DNA of 64,000 nt from Saturnia japonica (lineage: Eukaryota > Arthropoda > Insecta > Lepidoptera > Saturniidae), in contig CM065310.1 of the NCBI GenBank assembly GCA_033032175.1, positions 5,208,001 to 5,272,000 of the forward strand. Direction: 5' to 3'. This document shows positions 1-9,952 of this stretch, piece by piece; the first letter of the stretch is position 1; each line of letters opens with the position of its first letter. Position numbers and translations under genes: made by a program. Under the pieces are notes generated by a model that worked only from the letters and a program-made list of their open reading frames with translations, had not been told where the DNA came from and did no database searches.

Positions 1-535
1 CTGCAGCCCAATAACGGAAATTCTGTTTATTGACATGCCCATTAAAGTGAAAATGGGCTTCATCGGAGAACAGAATATTATTGAAACTCTGAAAGCGTTC
101 CAACATTGTTTCAACAAAAGCTCGTCGTAAAATTGGTTCATTTGGCAGTAATTTCTGCACAAGTTGAATTTTATACGGGTGCAAATTCAAATCTTTCAAC
201 AAAATGCGACGCAAAGATGTTCTGGTCACCACAAGTTCAGGTGATCGCTTGCGAGTCGATAGACCAGGATTACGTTGAACTGAAGCTCTTACTTGTTCAA
301 TTGTGTCTTCCGTTCTTGTTGACCTTGGGCGTCCCGCAGGCTTTTGTTTGATAGTCGAATCAGTAGCTTCTAACTTTCTGACCCGCGATCGAATCACTTT
401 CCTTCGGACACTGATTTACGTCATATAATCTAAACTCACGCCGAAATAAACGTCGAACAATAGCGCACGAATAGCCATTTTTATAATAATGTTTAACGCA
501 GAATGCACGCTACGCTCCCATGAAGCGATGCATCG
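1..535 (-). pseudogene. Relic DD41D mariner-type transposase, N-terminal half
   Basis: Read on the minus strand this is a decayed transposase closely related to the intact one at 16,967-18,046. An open frame without its own start runs from about 393 to the window edge. It contains the AGRPRS linker between the two DNA-binding helix-turn-helix domains and the first catalytic aspartate in the motif LFSDEAHFHFNGHVNKQ (Asp codon at 62-64). The more N-terminal part continues in another frame and contains RAFCVKHYYKNG, which matches RAFCVRAYYRNG of the intact protein, so there is one frameshift near 393. A TAG stop precedes the RAFC motif. The second and third catalytic residues would lie left of the window. 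A mariner-like end (GGGTGGGCCAGAACGG read on the minus strand, near 620-640) may be its terminal repeat, but the partner end is not visible. It is inactive. Confidence 0.85.
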
Positions 536-659
536 CGACTAAATTTCCGAAAACCGAGCTTCTCATCCGCGCAGCCCTCGCTTCTATGGTTCAAACGCAA
601 GATTGTTTTTTAAAATTGTACGCCGTTCTGGCCCACCCTTTTATATTTGTAATATTTTT

Positions 660-2353
660 TGCAAAAGTAAATATATCAATATCATGCACGATACATAAAA
701 AAAAAATCCTTCGACATGAGAATGACAATAACATATGATATTGCTTACAGATTACATCTATACTATATAAATAGGTCGACAATAAGTAAATTCATTCGCA
801 TCTAAATGATTCGACATTATTTAATATTTCAAGTTATAGATAATGAACACGGCCAATTTTGAACATATTCATTTTTTTACAATGATAAATAAATCATATT
901 TTAACGAAAACTAAAAATTTCGATTTATTTAACACCGACAAAAAACCGTCCGCAAAAAAAAAACGAGTGTCTGATAACTAATGAAACTAACTCTCGAAGT
1001 TTTGACGACGTCATTTATTCAACTTCAGAATTTCCATGAGTTATATACAGTTTTGATCTTACTCATTCCAAAAGTTTCGTCTTGGAGCGTTAGTAATTTA
1101 TTTAGTTTTCAAAAGGAACCGTTCTGATGCAAAATAAACATTTCATGTTTTCATATTCTCTTTAAATTTACATGAATGAGAGTTTATATAAAAAAACATA
1201 AATGTTATGTTTATCAAGGTATTTAACGCGTACTACCAATCATTACTCATCATAAGATATATTGTTACAAAGACCCACTATGTGTACTGATAGCCTAAAA
1301 TTCTACAACTGAAATAGCCTAGGCAATGTGCAGTAGTAACAAAAAATTTAGATAAACTTACATAATATTTATAAACAATTAATTCTTAGTGAAATTCAAT
1401 TGCAGGCAGAAGAACCAGTAGAAACGAATTTAAAATATTTATATTATAGTTTTTGCATGTATTATTAATTTAAATAGACTTATCATATACATGCAAGGAA
1501 TAAGTAAACTTGTGTGAACCCTTTCCATAAAATTTCGTATGTTAGGCGTTGAACGCCCACTGCAAAATAGTATTGCACATCCTTGTATTCAGGAATAAAT
1601 CAAACATATATTCTATGCATGAGACTATTTACCAAACCTTAACAGAATCACATCTCGTATTTTAGAATCACCTCAGACCTCAGATCCACAGAGCATAATA
1701 TGTAATGAGAATTACAAATAATCATAAGTACCTCATAAATAATATAAGATAGATAATATAATATAATAATACTGTGCACCGTAAACAATGATAACAGAGT
1801 CTACTACAAAAAACGTGCATTTCTCTTACAAACACCACGCGCATGAGTAGGTATTTATGCATAAATATGTTAAGTTAACACAGGCGAGATTCGTTTGGAC
1901 CCAAGCCAAATCTATTCGAAATAATCCAGATTACTCTAGGAAGTGTTATTAATTACTTAGGAACTGTAAAATCTATTTATTTGTTAATTATGAAATACGA
2001 TGCATAAACAGGTATCTACTAATTCATTACAAACAAAAACGAAAATTATAGTAAACTTAAAGAATCTGGATTATTCAACATGAGTAATATTATATGGAAA
2101 TCTATAATTAAATTAAGTTCAACTTATTTTCTAAGTGTTAGTAGATTTTGAGATAGATTTTAGAAATTTTAGATTTCAGTTAGAGATTTAGATTTTGTAG
2201 GTATGATGAAAACTAAAAACACTCTAGCACTTTGTAATATGTATTTGAAGAGTAACTGAGGCCAACTTATTTTTTTATCGACCGTATTATAAAATACTGC
2301 AGAGAAGCAACATAACAAAATAAAACATATAAACACCTAGAAATGTTACCCGT
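660..2353. other. AT-rich flank, no gene seen
   Basis: Stretch between the transposase relic and the left end of the THAP transposon. I see no coding exon and no RNA gene. A segment near 1,880-1,925 (GATTCGTTTGGACCCAAGCC) has a diverged match near 9,208-9,240, so it is probably part of a dispersed repeat. The whole stretch is duplicated at about 3,310-5,010. Confidence 0.6.
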
Positions 2354-2361
2354 TTCTATAC
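2354..2361. repeat. Target-site duplication, left (TTCTATAC)
   Basis: Exact match to 6751-6758 at the other end of the THAP transposon. It directly abuts the first base of the left inverted repeat. Confidence 0.85.
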
Positions 2362-2554
2362 CTCAGAATACAGAACAAACCAGAAGCCGCGTTCAAGAAT
2401 AATTACATACGCTGCACTGTGTCCAAAACGATACGTACGTCCCGCACCTGCCCCACTTCCCATACGCTTAATGTTGCTAGCTCGGGAGCGGTTTCCCACT
2501 TTTTGGGGTAATCTTATAACACTAAAGAAAAGATATTTTTAAAAAAATATTTAT

Positions 2555-2803
2555 TTATTTACATGGATTGCTTTTTAATTTTTTTAATATACTTTTTAAA
2601 GATTCGTACTTCTTGGCAAGTCTGTTGTATTTTTGTTGTAATGTTTTCATTCGTCGAACATGTTGTTCACAAAATAATTGTTTGCGTCGTAATTGAGATT
2701 TAAGTTTGACCTTTCTCGGCGTATCAAACACAGATTCCAAATCAGAAATATTGACATCACCGATCTCTGAGTTCGATCTCGCAGAAGATTGTGGTTGTGT
2801 AAC
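2555..2803 (-). pseudogene. Orphan duplicate of THAP-gene exon 3 (coiled coil)
   Basis: Copy of the last exon of the THAP gene, predicted product identical to that at 5224-5472. It opens after a good splice acceptor (TTTTCATTTCAG, minus strand, ending at 2804) and reads VTQPQSSARSNSE..., then FDTPRKVKLKSQLRRKQ, and ends ...KKLKSNPCK before a stop. The lysine/arginine-rich segment with regularly spaced hydrophobic residues is a probable coiled coil. Exons 1 and 2 are not present to the right of this copy before the duplication junction at 2920. It could only be used by trans-splicing or by splicing from a new upstream exon, so I call it a non-functional remnant. Confidence 0.75.
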
Positions 2804-2920
2804 CTGAAATGAAAAGCCTTAAGTTGTATGTTGTTTTATCATGTAATAGATTAACAAAAAATTTAATTAAATACAGAATATTTCTGCCGTACAAGGCATG
2901 CCATTTCAGTCCTCACGGAT

Positions 2921-3185
2921 TACGTTGAACTGAAGCTCTTACTTGTTCAATTGTGTCTTCCGTTCTTGTTGACCTTGGGCGTCCCGCAGGCTTTTGTTTG
3001 ATAGTCGTATCAGTAGCTTCTAACTTTCTGACCCACGATCGAATCACTTTCCTTCGGACACTGATTTACGCCATATAATCTAAACTCACGCCGTAATAAA
3101 CGTCGAACAATAGCGCACGAATAGCCATTTTTATAATAATGTTTAACGCAGAATGCACGTTACGCTCCCATGAAGCGATGCATCG
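2921..3185 (-). pseudogene. Duplicate of the transposase relic, N-terminal fragment
   Basis: Copy of 271-535 made by the tandem duplication. It retains the RAFCVKHYYKNG-like segment and the GRPRS linker but lacks the catalytic region, because the duplication breakpoint cuts the gene at the codons following the linker. It shares the frameshift of the parent, so the relic was already dead when it was duplicated. Confidence 0.85.
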
Positions 3186-3309
3186 CGACTAAATTTCCGA
3201 AAACCGAGCTTCTCATCCGCGCAGCCCTCACTTCTATGGTTCAAACGCAAGAGTGTTTTTTAAAATTGTACGCCGTTCTGGCCCTCCCTTTTATATTTGT
3301 AATATTTTT

Positions 3310-5009
3310 TGCAAAAGTAAATATATCAATATCATGCACGATACATAAAAAATAAAAAATAAATCCTTCGACATGAGAATGACAATAACATATGATATTG
3401 CTTACAGATTAAATCTATACTATATAAATAGGTCGACAATAAGTAAATTCATTCGCATCTAAATGATTCGACATTATTTAATATTTCAAGTTATAGATAT
3501 GAACACGGCCAGTTTTGAACATATTCATTTTTTTCCAATGGTATATAAATCATATTTTAACGAAAACTTAAAATTTCGATTTATTTAACACCGACAAAAA
3601 ACCGTCCGCAAAAAAAAACGAGTGTCTGATAACTAATAAAACTAACTCTCGAAGTTTTGACGACGTCATTTATTCAACTTCAGAATTTCCATGAGTTATA
3701 TACAGTTTTGATCTTACTCATTCCAAAAGTTTCGTCTTGGAGCGTTAGTAATTTATTTAGTTTTCAAAAGGAACCGTTCTGATGCAAAATAAACATTTCA
3801 TGTTTTCATATTCTCTTTAAATTTACATGAATGAGAGTTTATATAAAAAAAACATAAATGTTATGTTTATCAAGGTATTTAACGCGTACTACCAATCATT
3901 ACTCATCATAAGATATATTGTTACAAAGACCCACTATGTGTACTGATAGCCTAAAATTCTACAACTGAAATAGCCTAGGCAATGTGCAGTAGTAACAAAA
4001 AAATGAGATAAACTTACATAATATTTATAAACAATTAATTCTTAGTGAAATTCAATTGCAGGCAGAAGAACCAGTAGAAACGAATTTAAAATATTTATAT
4101 TATAGTTTTTGCATGTATTATTAATTTAAATAGACTTATCATATACATGCAAGGAATAAGTAAACTTGTGTGAACCCTTTCCATAAAATTTCGTATGTTA
4201 GGCGTTGAACGCCCACTGCAAAATAGTATTGCACATCCTTGTATTCAGGAATAAATCAAACATATATTCTATGCATGAGACTATTTACCAAACCTTAACA
4301 GAATCACATCTCGTATTTTAGAATCACCTCAGACCTCAGATCCACAGAGCATAATATGTAATGAGAATTACAAATAATCATAAGTACCTCATAAATAATA
4401 TAAGATAGATAATATAATATAATAATACTGTGCACCGTAAACAATGATAACAGAGTCTACTACAAAAAACGTGCATTTCTCTTACAAACACCACGCGCAT
4501 GAGTAGGTATTTATGCATAAATATGTTAAGTTAACACAGGCGAGATTCGTTTGGACCCAAGCCAAATCTATTCGAAATAATCCAGATTACTCTAGGAAGT
4601 GTTATTAATTACTTAGGAACTGTAAAATCTATTTATTTGTTAATTATGAAATACGATGCATAAACAGGTATCTACTAATTCATTACAAACAAAAACGAAA
4701 ATTATAGTAAACTTAAAGAATCTGGATTATTCAACATGAGTAATATTATATGGAAATCTATAATTAAATTAAGTTCAACTTATTTTCTAAGTGTTAGTAG
4801 ATTTTGAGATAGATTTTAGAAATTTTAGATTTCAGTTAGAGATTTAGATTTTGTAGGTATGATGAAAACTAAAAACACTCTAGCACTTTGTAATATGTAT
4901 TTGAAGAGTAACTGAGGCCAACTTATTTTTTTATCGACCGTATTATAAAATACTGCAGAGAAGCAACATAACAAAATAAAACATATAAACACCTAGAAAT
5001 GTTACCCGT
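3310..5009. other. Duplicate of the AT-rich flank, no gene seen
   Basis: Near-identical copy of 660-2353 inside tandem unit B. Differences are single bases and homopolymer length changes. Nothing coding was found. Confidence 0.7.
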
Positions 5010-5060
5010 TTCTATACATAAACAGTCTAGTTAATACAGAACAATACCAGAAGCCGTACG
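5010..5060. repeat. Aberrant left end of the THAP transposon in unit B
   Basis: In unit B the left terminus is not CTCAGAATACAG. The sequence reads TTCTATAC (5010-5017), then 16 bases identical to the right-hand host flank (ATAAACAGTCTAGTTA, 5018-5033), then the inverted repeat without its first six or seven bases and with small insertions (ATACAGAACAATACCAG). The block 5010-5033 is identical to 6751-6774, so this copy is bracketed by 24-bp direct repeats instead of 8-bp ones. Confidence 0.85.
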
Positions 5061-5890
5061 TTCAAGAATAATTACATACGCTGCACTGTGTCCAAAACGA
5101 TACGTACGTCCCGCACCTGCCCCACTTCCCATACGCTTAATGTTGCTAGCTCGGGAGCGGTTTCCCACTTTTTGGGGTAATCTTATAACACTAAAGAAAA
5201 GATATTTTTAAAAAAATATTTATTTATTTACATGGATTGCTTTTTAATTTTTTTAATATACTTTTTAAAGATTCGTACTTCTTGGCAAGTCTGTTGTATT
5301 TTTGTTGTAATGTTTTCATTCGTCGAACATGTTGTTCACAAAATAATTGTTTGCGTCGTAATTGAGATTTAAGTTTGACCTTTCTCGGCGTATCAAACAC
5401 AGATTCCAAATCAGAAATATTGACATCACCGATCTCTGAGTTCGATCTCGCAGAAGATTGTGGTTGTGTAACCTGAAATGAAAAGCCTTAAGTTGTATGT
5501 TGTTTTATCATGTAATAGATTAACAAAAAATTTAATTAAATACAGAATATTTCTGCCGTACAAGGCATGCCATTTCAGTCCTCACGGATGGAAACGCATT
5601 AGTAATAGCACTTTGTGCCTGAGCTTGCAAATGTCCATGGGCCTTACTTAGTTTATTTTACATTTATTACTGTAACTACTAGTGTTTATTTACTACATTA
5701 GTTTACTTGTAACTAAGTATATCGATTAAGAGCCTTGTTTGCCTTTCAGTAGTATAAAAAAAAATTAAACATTATTATCATAGGTGGGTACGCACATTGT
5801 CCGATTGTGTAACTCGGAAAATTCTGGTGTCAAGGCCAAATACTGAAATAGAACGTTAGTATTATTCATATATTTAATTCACCGAAGTTT

Positions 5891-6030
5891 CATTAGCCCG
5901 GAATCTGAAATTTGCGCCCGGTTTAGGCTCGCCCCTTATCACGATGAGGGACGGATAAGCTCGACGAAAAGTGGGCATACTTGTTATACCTTTGCATACT
6001 CCTTCGGGGATTACAGGCGTGAGCATATAT
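5891..6030 (+). mobile_element. SINE family A, 3' fragment
   Basis: Within intron 2 of the THAP gene. It matches the 3' half of the SINE at 8,845-9,126: the same order of 'GCCCGG..', 'GGCTCGCCCC', 'GGCATAC..', 'CCTTCGGGGA' and 'GGGCGTGA'-like blocks. The tRNA-like head is missing. Confidence 0.65.
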
Positions 6031-6062
6031 ATATATATATATTATATATATATTATATATAG
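6023..6062. repeat. AT-rich microsatellite
   Basis: Run of (AT)n with single-base interruptions at the 3' end of the SINE fragment; such repeats are common tails of SINEs. Confidence 0.9.
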
Positions 6063-6670
6063 TGTGTGGACCAAAACCTTACTTCAAAATACATGACAAA
6101 CATTTTCACCAGGAGGGATACAATATAAATATAGTAATTATTATGACTATATCTACCTTAGTTGGATAAGCTGCTTTCCTCAGTCTTTTCAAACCACCTT
6201 TTGTATCATAAAAATATTGCGCTTCAAAGTGAATTGAGCAAAGTACTCTCCGGCTTGATGGTTTCCAAACTCATCTAGCCGTGCTCTTTGTATGACTTTC
6301 ATCCAGTCCGATTTTCTATTTCATCAGCAGGGAAACTAAAATTACAAAGATTCTATATACACAAAAATAGTAAGTATTCTACATGAGTATTAAAAAAAAA
6401 TGGGTAAAATTTTCGATGAAAATAAAATGGCAACACTTAAAAAATGGACGCGTAATTTTCTAAATGTAAAATAAATTAAACAATTAAATAAATATACTTT
6501 AGAATGCGCTACTTACAGATGAAATGTGATCCCATCCTGTTTTTTTATGATCCCTGCAGCATTTTTACATGTAGGAACAACACAAGACGGCATTTTAAAA
6601 TTAAAATTGGCACTTGTACAATACGTCACGACGCGCTACTTACAAAGGAGTGACTAATCGCAACAAAGTC

Positions 6671-6695
6671 AAACCACTCTATTTAAGAGTGGTTT
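6671..6695. promoter_or_regulatory. Subterminal palindrome with TATA-like centre
   Basis: Perfect 10-bp arms (AAACCACTCT / AGAGTGGTTT) around a 5-bp centre, 55 bp inside the right end of the THAP transposon. On the minus strand the middle reads TTAAATA, about 80-90 bp upstream of the THAP start codon. It could be a core promoter or an internal inverted repeat of the kind known near P-element ends. The role is inferred. Confidence 0.4.
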
Positions 6696-6750
6696 TTGTA
6701 TCTTCAGTTTTATGTGCGTTCGCGGTTTCTGGTTTGTTCTGTATTCTGAG

Positions 6751-6758
6751 TTCTATAC
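6751..6758. repeat. Target-site duplication, right (TTCTATAC)
   Basis: Exact partner of 2354-2361. The host sequence that follows it (ATAAACAGTCTAGTTA) also occurs at 5018-5033, ahead of the second copy of the transposon's left part. Confidence 0.85.
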
Positions 6759-6924
6759 ATAAACAGTCTAGTTAAAAAGAAAATTAAATAACCGTAACGT
6801 TCATAGATGTCTCGTAAGCGATTTTTTTAGTTTACAACCAAGATGCCGCAATGGAGAAACTTATAATAATATATAGTTTTATGTTACAAAGAAAAATAAC
6901 AACAGCGTCTTTCGAAATACTATA

Positions 6925-7075
6925 AAAGATCCATCAAAAGCTTTTACTGTCGAGAAATAAACTAAAAGCCAAAATCCCAAGTCTCCGGAGATAGTGTGTT
7001 GATAAAACTTGCAACGTTAAGGCTAGACAGTTGACGCCTCCCGTCGATCGCTTTTGGCTTCATGTAAATTTTACT
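6925..7075 (+). repeat. Dispersed repeat I, copy 1
   Basis: Shares with 9,953-10,110 the ordered blocks GATCCATCAAAAG, AGTCTCC-GAGAT, TGATAAAACTT and ATGTAAATTT at similar spacing. It is more GC-rich than its surroundings. Not assigned to a known family. Confidence 0.6.
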
Positions 7076-8459
7076 GATAGAGCGGTAAGCAACAACATAC
7101 TGGTCGGATTGAATGCTGACATTGAATATAAATAGTGACATAGATTGGTAGCTTTGAGAAGTGGAATATGTTACAACATTAATGAGTTAGAAGCCATACG
7201 GTGATGGTGGAAATGAAAATAGAATGTGCACGAAATGAGCTGCCGCCTGTAACGATTATGGTTATAAATAGAAAATAATTTATTTGTGCAAGGTAAATTG
7301 AAACCCGCCAAAATATTTATATTGTATTTACGCAGAAATCTGTCAAACAAATTGATAATAAAAAAATCAATGGTCTACTAATTTCTTTGTGACACAACAA
7401 TATAATACAGCACAGCATTCACTATAAGAATAAAAAAAAATAGTCAAACACGTAAATAACGCATATTTACATGAGAAACAAAAATTCATTTGCTATTAAA
7501 TTAAGGATTTTTTCATGCGAATGATTAATATAATGCAAACAAAGCCGCTTTTCTGTGAACAATGTTTAATAAAGCCATTGTAACAAGAATTTACTTGTTT
7601 TATATTTTTATTTGTATTTATTATAATATAAATACATAAAGCCTGTAAAACCTCGAATGACTTATAAATAAGCAGTAAGAGGATAGAGTATTTATATAAA
7701 CAATGTATTTTTTTACTTGTACTTTTAGAAACCTTATGTACGTTCATATAAAAACTACTTCAACGGTTTCTAATACAGTAATGGTAATACAAGTAATAAT
7801 ACCTACCTATACCTATTCGAATCTATAATATTTCCAAAACGTTGATCCACACGCGAGTAAAAGTTATTTAGTTATGATTTAATAAACTAAAAAATAAATA
7901 CATAAAAATATAATTGAGCTGTATATTAATTTCTTCTAGTAACTCGTAATGTAATTTACATTCAAAATCAACTAAACTTTTTCCAATTTAGACTTTGAGA
8001 AAGTACTTACGATCGACAAAATTATTACTGGTTTGAAAAACATCCGTGTCACTGAGAAGAGCCGACAAGTGATTCGACGAAATAGAATATTTGATTTATA
8101 AATACAATTTCGACAAAAACTTTCGAATGTCTGGAAACAGCTATAAAGTTCTGACAGCATGGTTTATATAATATCAAATTATGTTTCAACAAAAGTTTTT
8201 AGAGTTTTAATAACTACATATAATACTTTAGTTAATATTGTTATGCTCAAAGGAAAATTTCAGCCGCGAAGACAAACTTTTGTTTCAGAGATTAATAATA
8301 TAGTTGGAAAAATAAAAATATTATAACAACATACGCAAACACACCTATAATAAAATGTTATTTGTTAAATTTATTTACACATCTGCTCGGTCGATCGAGT
8401 CCATCTAGATTTATTACGTATATACTAATATTGTTTTGTGATAAATATTTTCATTAATT
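7076..8459. other. AT-rich stretch, nothing identified
   Basis: Only short stop-rich frames of low-complexity composition. No exon, RNA gene or repeat family could be recognised. Confidence 0.5.
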
Positions 8460-8489
8460 TCGTTATAAAATAGCATCAGTCATAGAAAA

Positions 8490-8735
8490 GTTGAGAGATC
8501 ATAAGCTAGCGTGGTATGGGCATGTCATAAGGAGGGATGTAAATGAATGTTAAGTATGAAGGTGGACATATATAAGAGTAGAGGAAGACCAAAGAAAGTA
8601 TGGATGGATTTTTAATGATATGCGTATAAAAGGTGTGAATACTGACATGACACTTGATAGAGTATAGCGGAAGATAAAAAAGAAAACATGTTGTGCCGAC
8701 CCTAGTTAACTGGAATAAAGGAAGTAGAAGTGAGG
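8490..8735 (+). pseudogene. RTE-type LINE, C-terminal reverse-transcriptase tail
   Basis: In broken frames the segment reads WYGHVIRRD, then a glycine/arginine-rich stretch (EEDQRK.GWIFNDMR), then KTCCADPS. This order (WYGHV-RRD, RGRP-KRW-D, CCADPS) is the typical end of RTE-clade non-LTR retrotransposons in insects. Multiple stops show that it is a dead 5'-truncated copy. The clade assignment rests on recalled motifs. Confidence 0.7.
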
Positions 8736-8844
8736 ATATATAGAAATTTTAAAAATAAATCCTTTTATGGTAAAAGGTTCCTTAGAACTAGAAGATGTTC
8801 ATATCTAAAAATCAATTGTAATATAGTAATATGCAAATGAATTA

Positions 8845-9126
8845 CTGCCTCATTAGCCTAATGGTCGTAAGCGCGACTGCCATGCTTGAAGTCCTGGGTT
8901 CGATTCCCAAGTCGAACAAAGTGTTTTTGGGTTTTTCTATGAAATTCTTAGTAGCAACTCGGGAGTTTGGCTTTGAGCCCGATTAATGGCAATAGGTTCG
9001 CCCCTGTTACATGGGATCTAAAGAACATACCAGGCGAACTGTGGGTGTATACTAGTATACCTCTGCCTAACCCTTCGGGGACACGGGCGTGATGGTATGC
9101 TAGATTATGTATGACCGAAATGCTGC
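8845..9126 (+). mobile_element. tRNA-derived SINE, family A
   Basis: The head carries a polymerase III box A (TAGCCTAATGG, 8854-8864) and a box B (GGTTCGATTCC, 8897-8907) at tRNA-like spacing. A family-specific body follows, with 'GCCCGATTAATGG', 'GGTTCGCCCC' and 'CCTTCGGGGACACGGGCGTG'. Related copies lie at 25,619-25,834 (minus) and 5,891-6,030 (partial). The first part resembles a tRNA but cannot be a tRNA gene: it continues into the SINE body and recurs elsewhere. Confidence 0.85.
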
Positions 9127-9952
9127 AGTAGAAGAAAAAAATCATTGGCAAAACTGAATGTTTCCTACATGCGTGGTTATAATGAATAAATACGTAGATG
9201 TTAAGTGCGAAGGCGAAATTCGTTTGGATTCAAGCCAAGTAAATAGTGTATAATCCACATTGTTGGTACCTTGGTACCGTAAATTTCATAGAATTCGAAT
9301 GTCGATTATATTGGTATAAACTTATATCATAGAACATCTATCGATAACAGAGATAATCGATCGAAATGAAATTGAAATGTCACTTGCAAGCCTCATATAA
9401 TTGTATCATATTCAAAAATAACTTATCGATAATACGATATTGGTTACGTTTGTATTTGTAGTATGAAATATCATTTTGGTATATAGAAAATAGGTACATA
9501 ATCTATTGCAAATTCAATTTTGCTTTTAAATAGGGGGAATATATGTATGGGTTGCGAATGGATTAAAATATTCAGGTTTCTTTCGTTTCTGTCCAACATT
9601 AAAAAACATAGTTAGGTATTCCCTTGTGGATACAGGGACACAGCGTAGAAGATTTACTGGTATTCAGCGATGTGGAATTTTAAATGGGGAAAAACTCGGC
9701 GCAACTTTTTAATCTTTATAAGCTTTTTATGCAAAACTCAACAGAACAGTTAAAAAGGAAACATTAAAAGTAGACGGACACAAAGTCCTACAAAGTTTTA
9801 TAATTCCCACAAAACATTAAATAATACCTAATGGAAACGCTAAACGCGAAGCTAGGAATTTTAGTTCCAAACAAAAATGACTCACTTGGAACCCTTCATA
9901 TAGGTTTTACGACACAGTAAATATAATAGGCAACATTTTCGAGATCCTAGAA
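9127..9952. other. AT-rich stretch, nothing identified
   Basis: Contains a diverged match (near 9,208-9,240) to 1,880-1,925. No coding segment was seen. Confidence 0.5.

Larger units (their letters stand above)
271..2920. repeat. Tandem duplication 1, unit A (2.65 kb)
   Basis: This block is repeated, nearly identically, directly downstream at 2921-5589. Unit A begins inside the transposase relic at TACGTTGAACTGAAGC and ends at CCTCACGGAT inside intron 2 of the THAP gene. The junction shares four bases (GGAT) with both parental breakpoints (267-270 and 5586-5589), as expected for microhomology-mediated duplication. The units differ by scattered single bases and small indels, plus one larger difference at the left end of the THAP transposon (2354-2391 versus 5010-5060). 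Confidence 0.93.
2921..5589. repeat. Tandem duplication 1, unit B (2.67 kb)
   Basis: Second copy of 271-2920. It repeats the N-terminal part of the transposase relic (2921-3190), about 1.8 kb of AT-rich flank, the left part of the THAP transposon and THAP exon 3. Only this unit connects to the rest of the THAP gene and the right end of the transposon. Confidence 0.93.
5224..6593 (-). pseudogene. THAP zinc-finger/coiled-coil gene, three exons, frameshifted
   Basis: Exon 1 (6593-6517) starts MPSCVVPTCKNAAG and ends ...ITFHL at a GTAAGT donor. Exon 2 (6335-6157) follows a TTTTAG acceptor and continues FPADEIEN, then SDWMKVIQRARLDEF, then WKPSSRRVLCSIHFEAQYF and LKRLRKAAYPTK. Exon 3 (5472-5224) follows a CATTTCAG acceptor in matching phase and encodes the coiled coil; its reading frame is intact. 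The zinc ligands of the C2CH THAP finger (Cys4, Cys9, and the Cys and His of LCSIHF), the FP and WKPS positions and the terminal A-PT box are all visible. Exon 2 needs two frame changes (after ADEIEN and around DEF/WKPSS), so this copy is probably dead, unless the indels are assembly errors. THAP domains bind DNA, in P elements the transposon ends. A product of about 170 residues without a catalytic domain would resemble a truncated, repressor-like form (inference). Confidence 0.75.
2362..6750 (-). mobile_element. THAP-bearing DNA transposon, P-like (hAT possible), split by duplication
   Basis: The left end at 2362 (CTCAGAATACAGAACA...) and the right end at 6750 are inverted repeats, 30 bp with one mismatch (2362-2391 against 6721-6750). 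Both ends are flanked by the exact 8-bp duplication TTCTATAC (2354-2361 and 6751-6758). Removing the tandem duplication leaves an element of about 1,720 bp (2362-2920 joined to 5590-6750). It carries one gene reading inward from the right end, with its ATG 157 bp from that end. A THAP finger with an 8-bp duplication is characteristic of the P superfamily. The target TTCTATAC also fits the hAT pattern nTnnnnAn, so the superfamily is not settled. No transposase catalytic domain is present, so the element is non-autonomous. Confidence 0.8.

Noticed and set aside
520..738. Plus-strand frame also present at 3,170-3,355
   Set aside because: Shadow of the antisense transposase relic; it repeats only because of the tandem duplication.
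271..5589. P-element hybrid-end insertion as the cause of tandem duplication 1
   Set aside because: That mechanism places a duplication border at an element terminus; here both borders are internal, with GGAT microhomology.
8845..8920. tRNA-like sequence with box A and box B
   Set aside because: It is the head of a SINE: it continues into a family-specific body and recurs inverted at 25,619-25,834.
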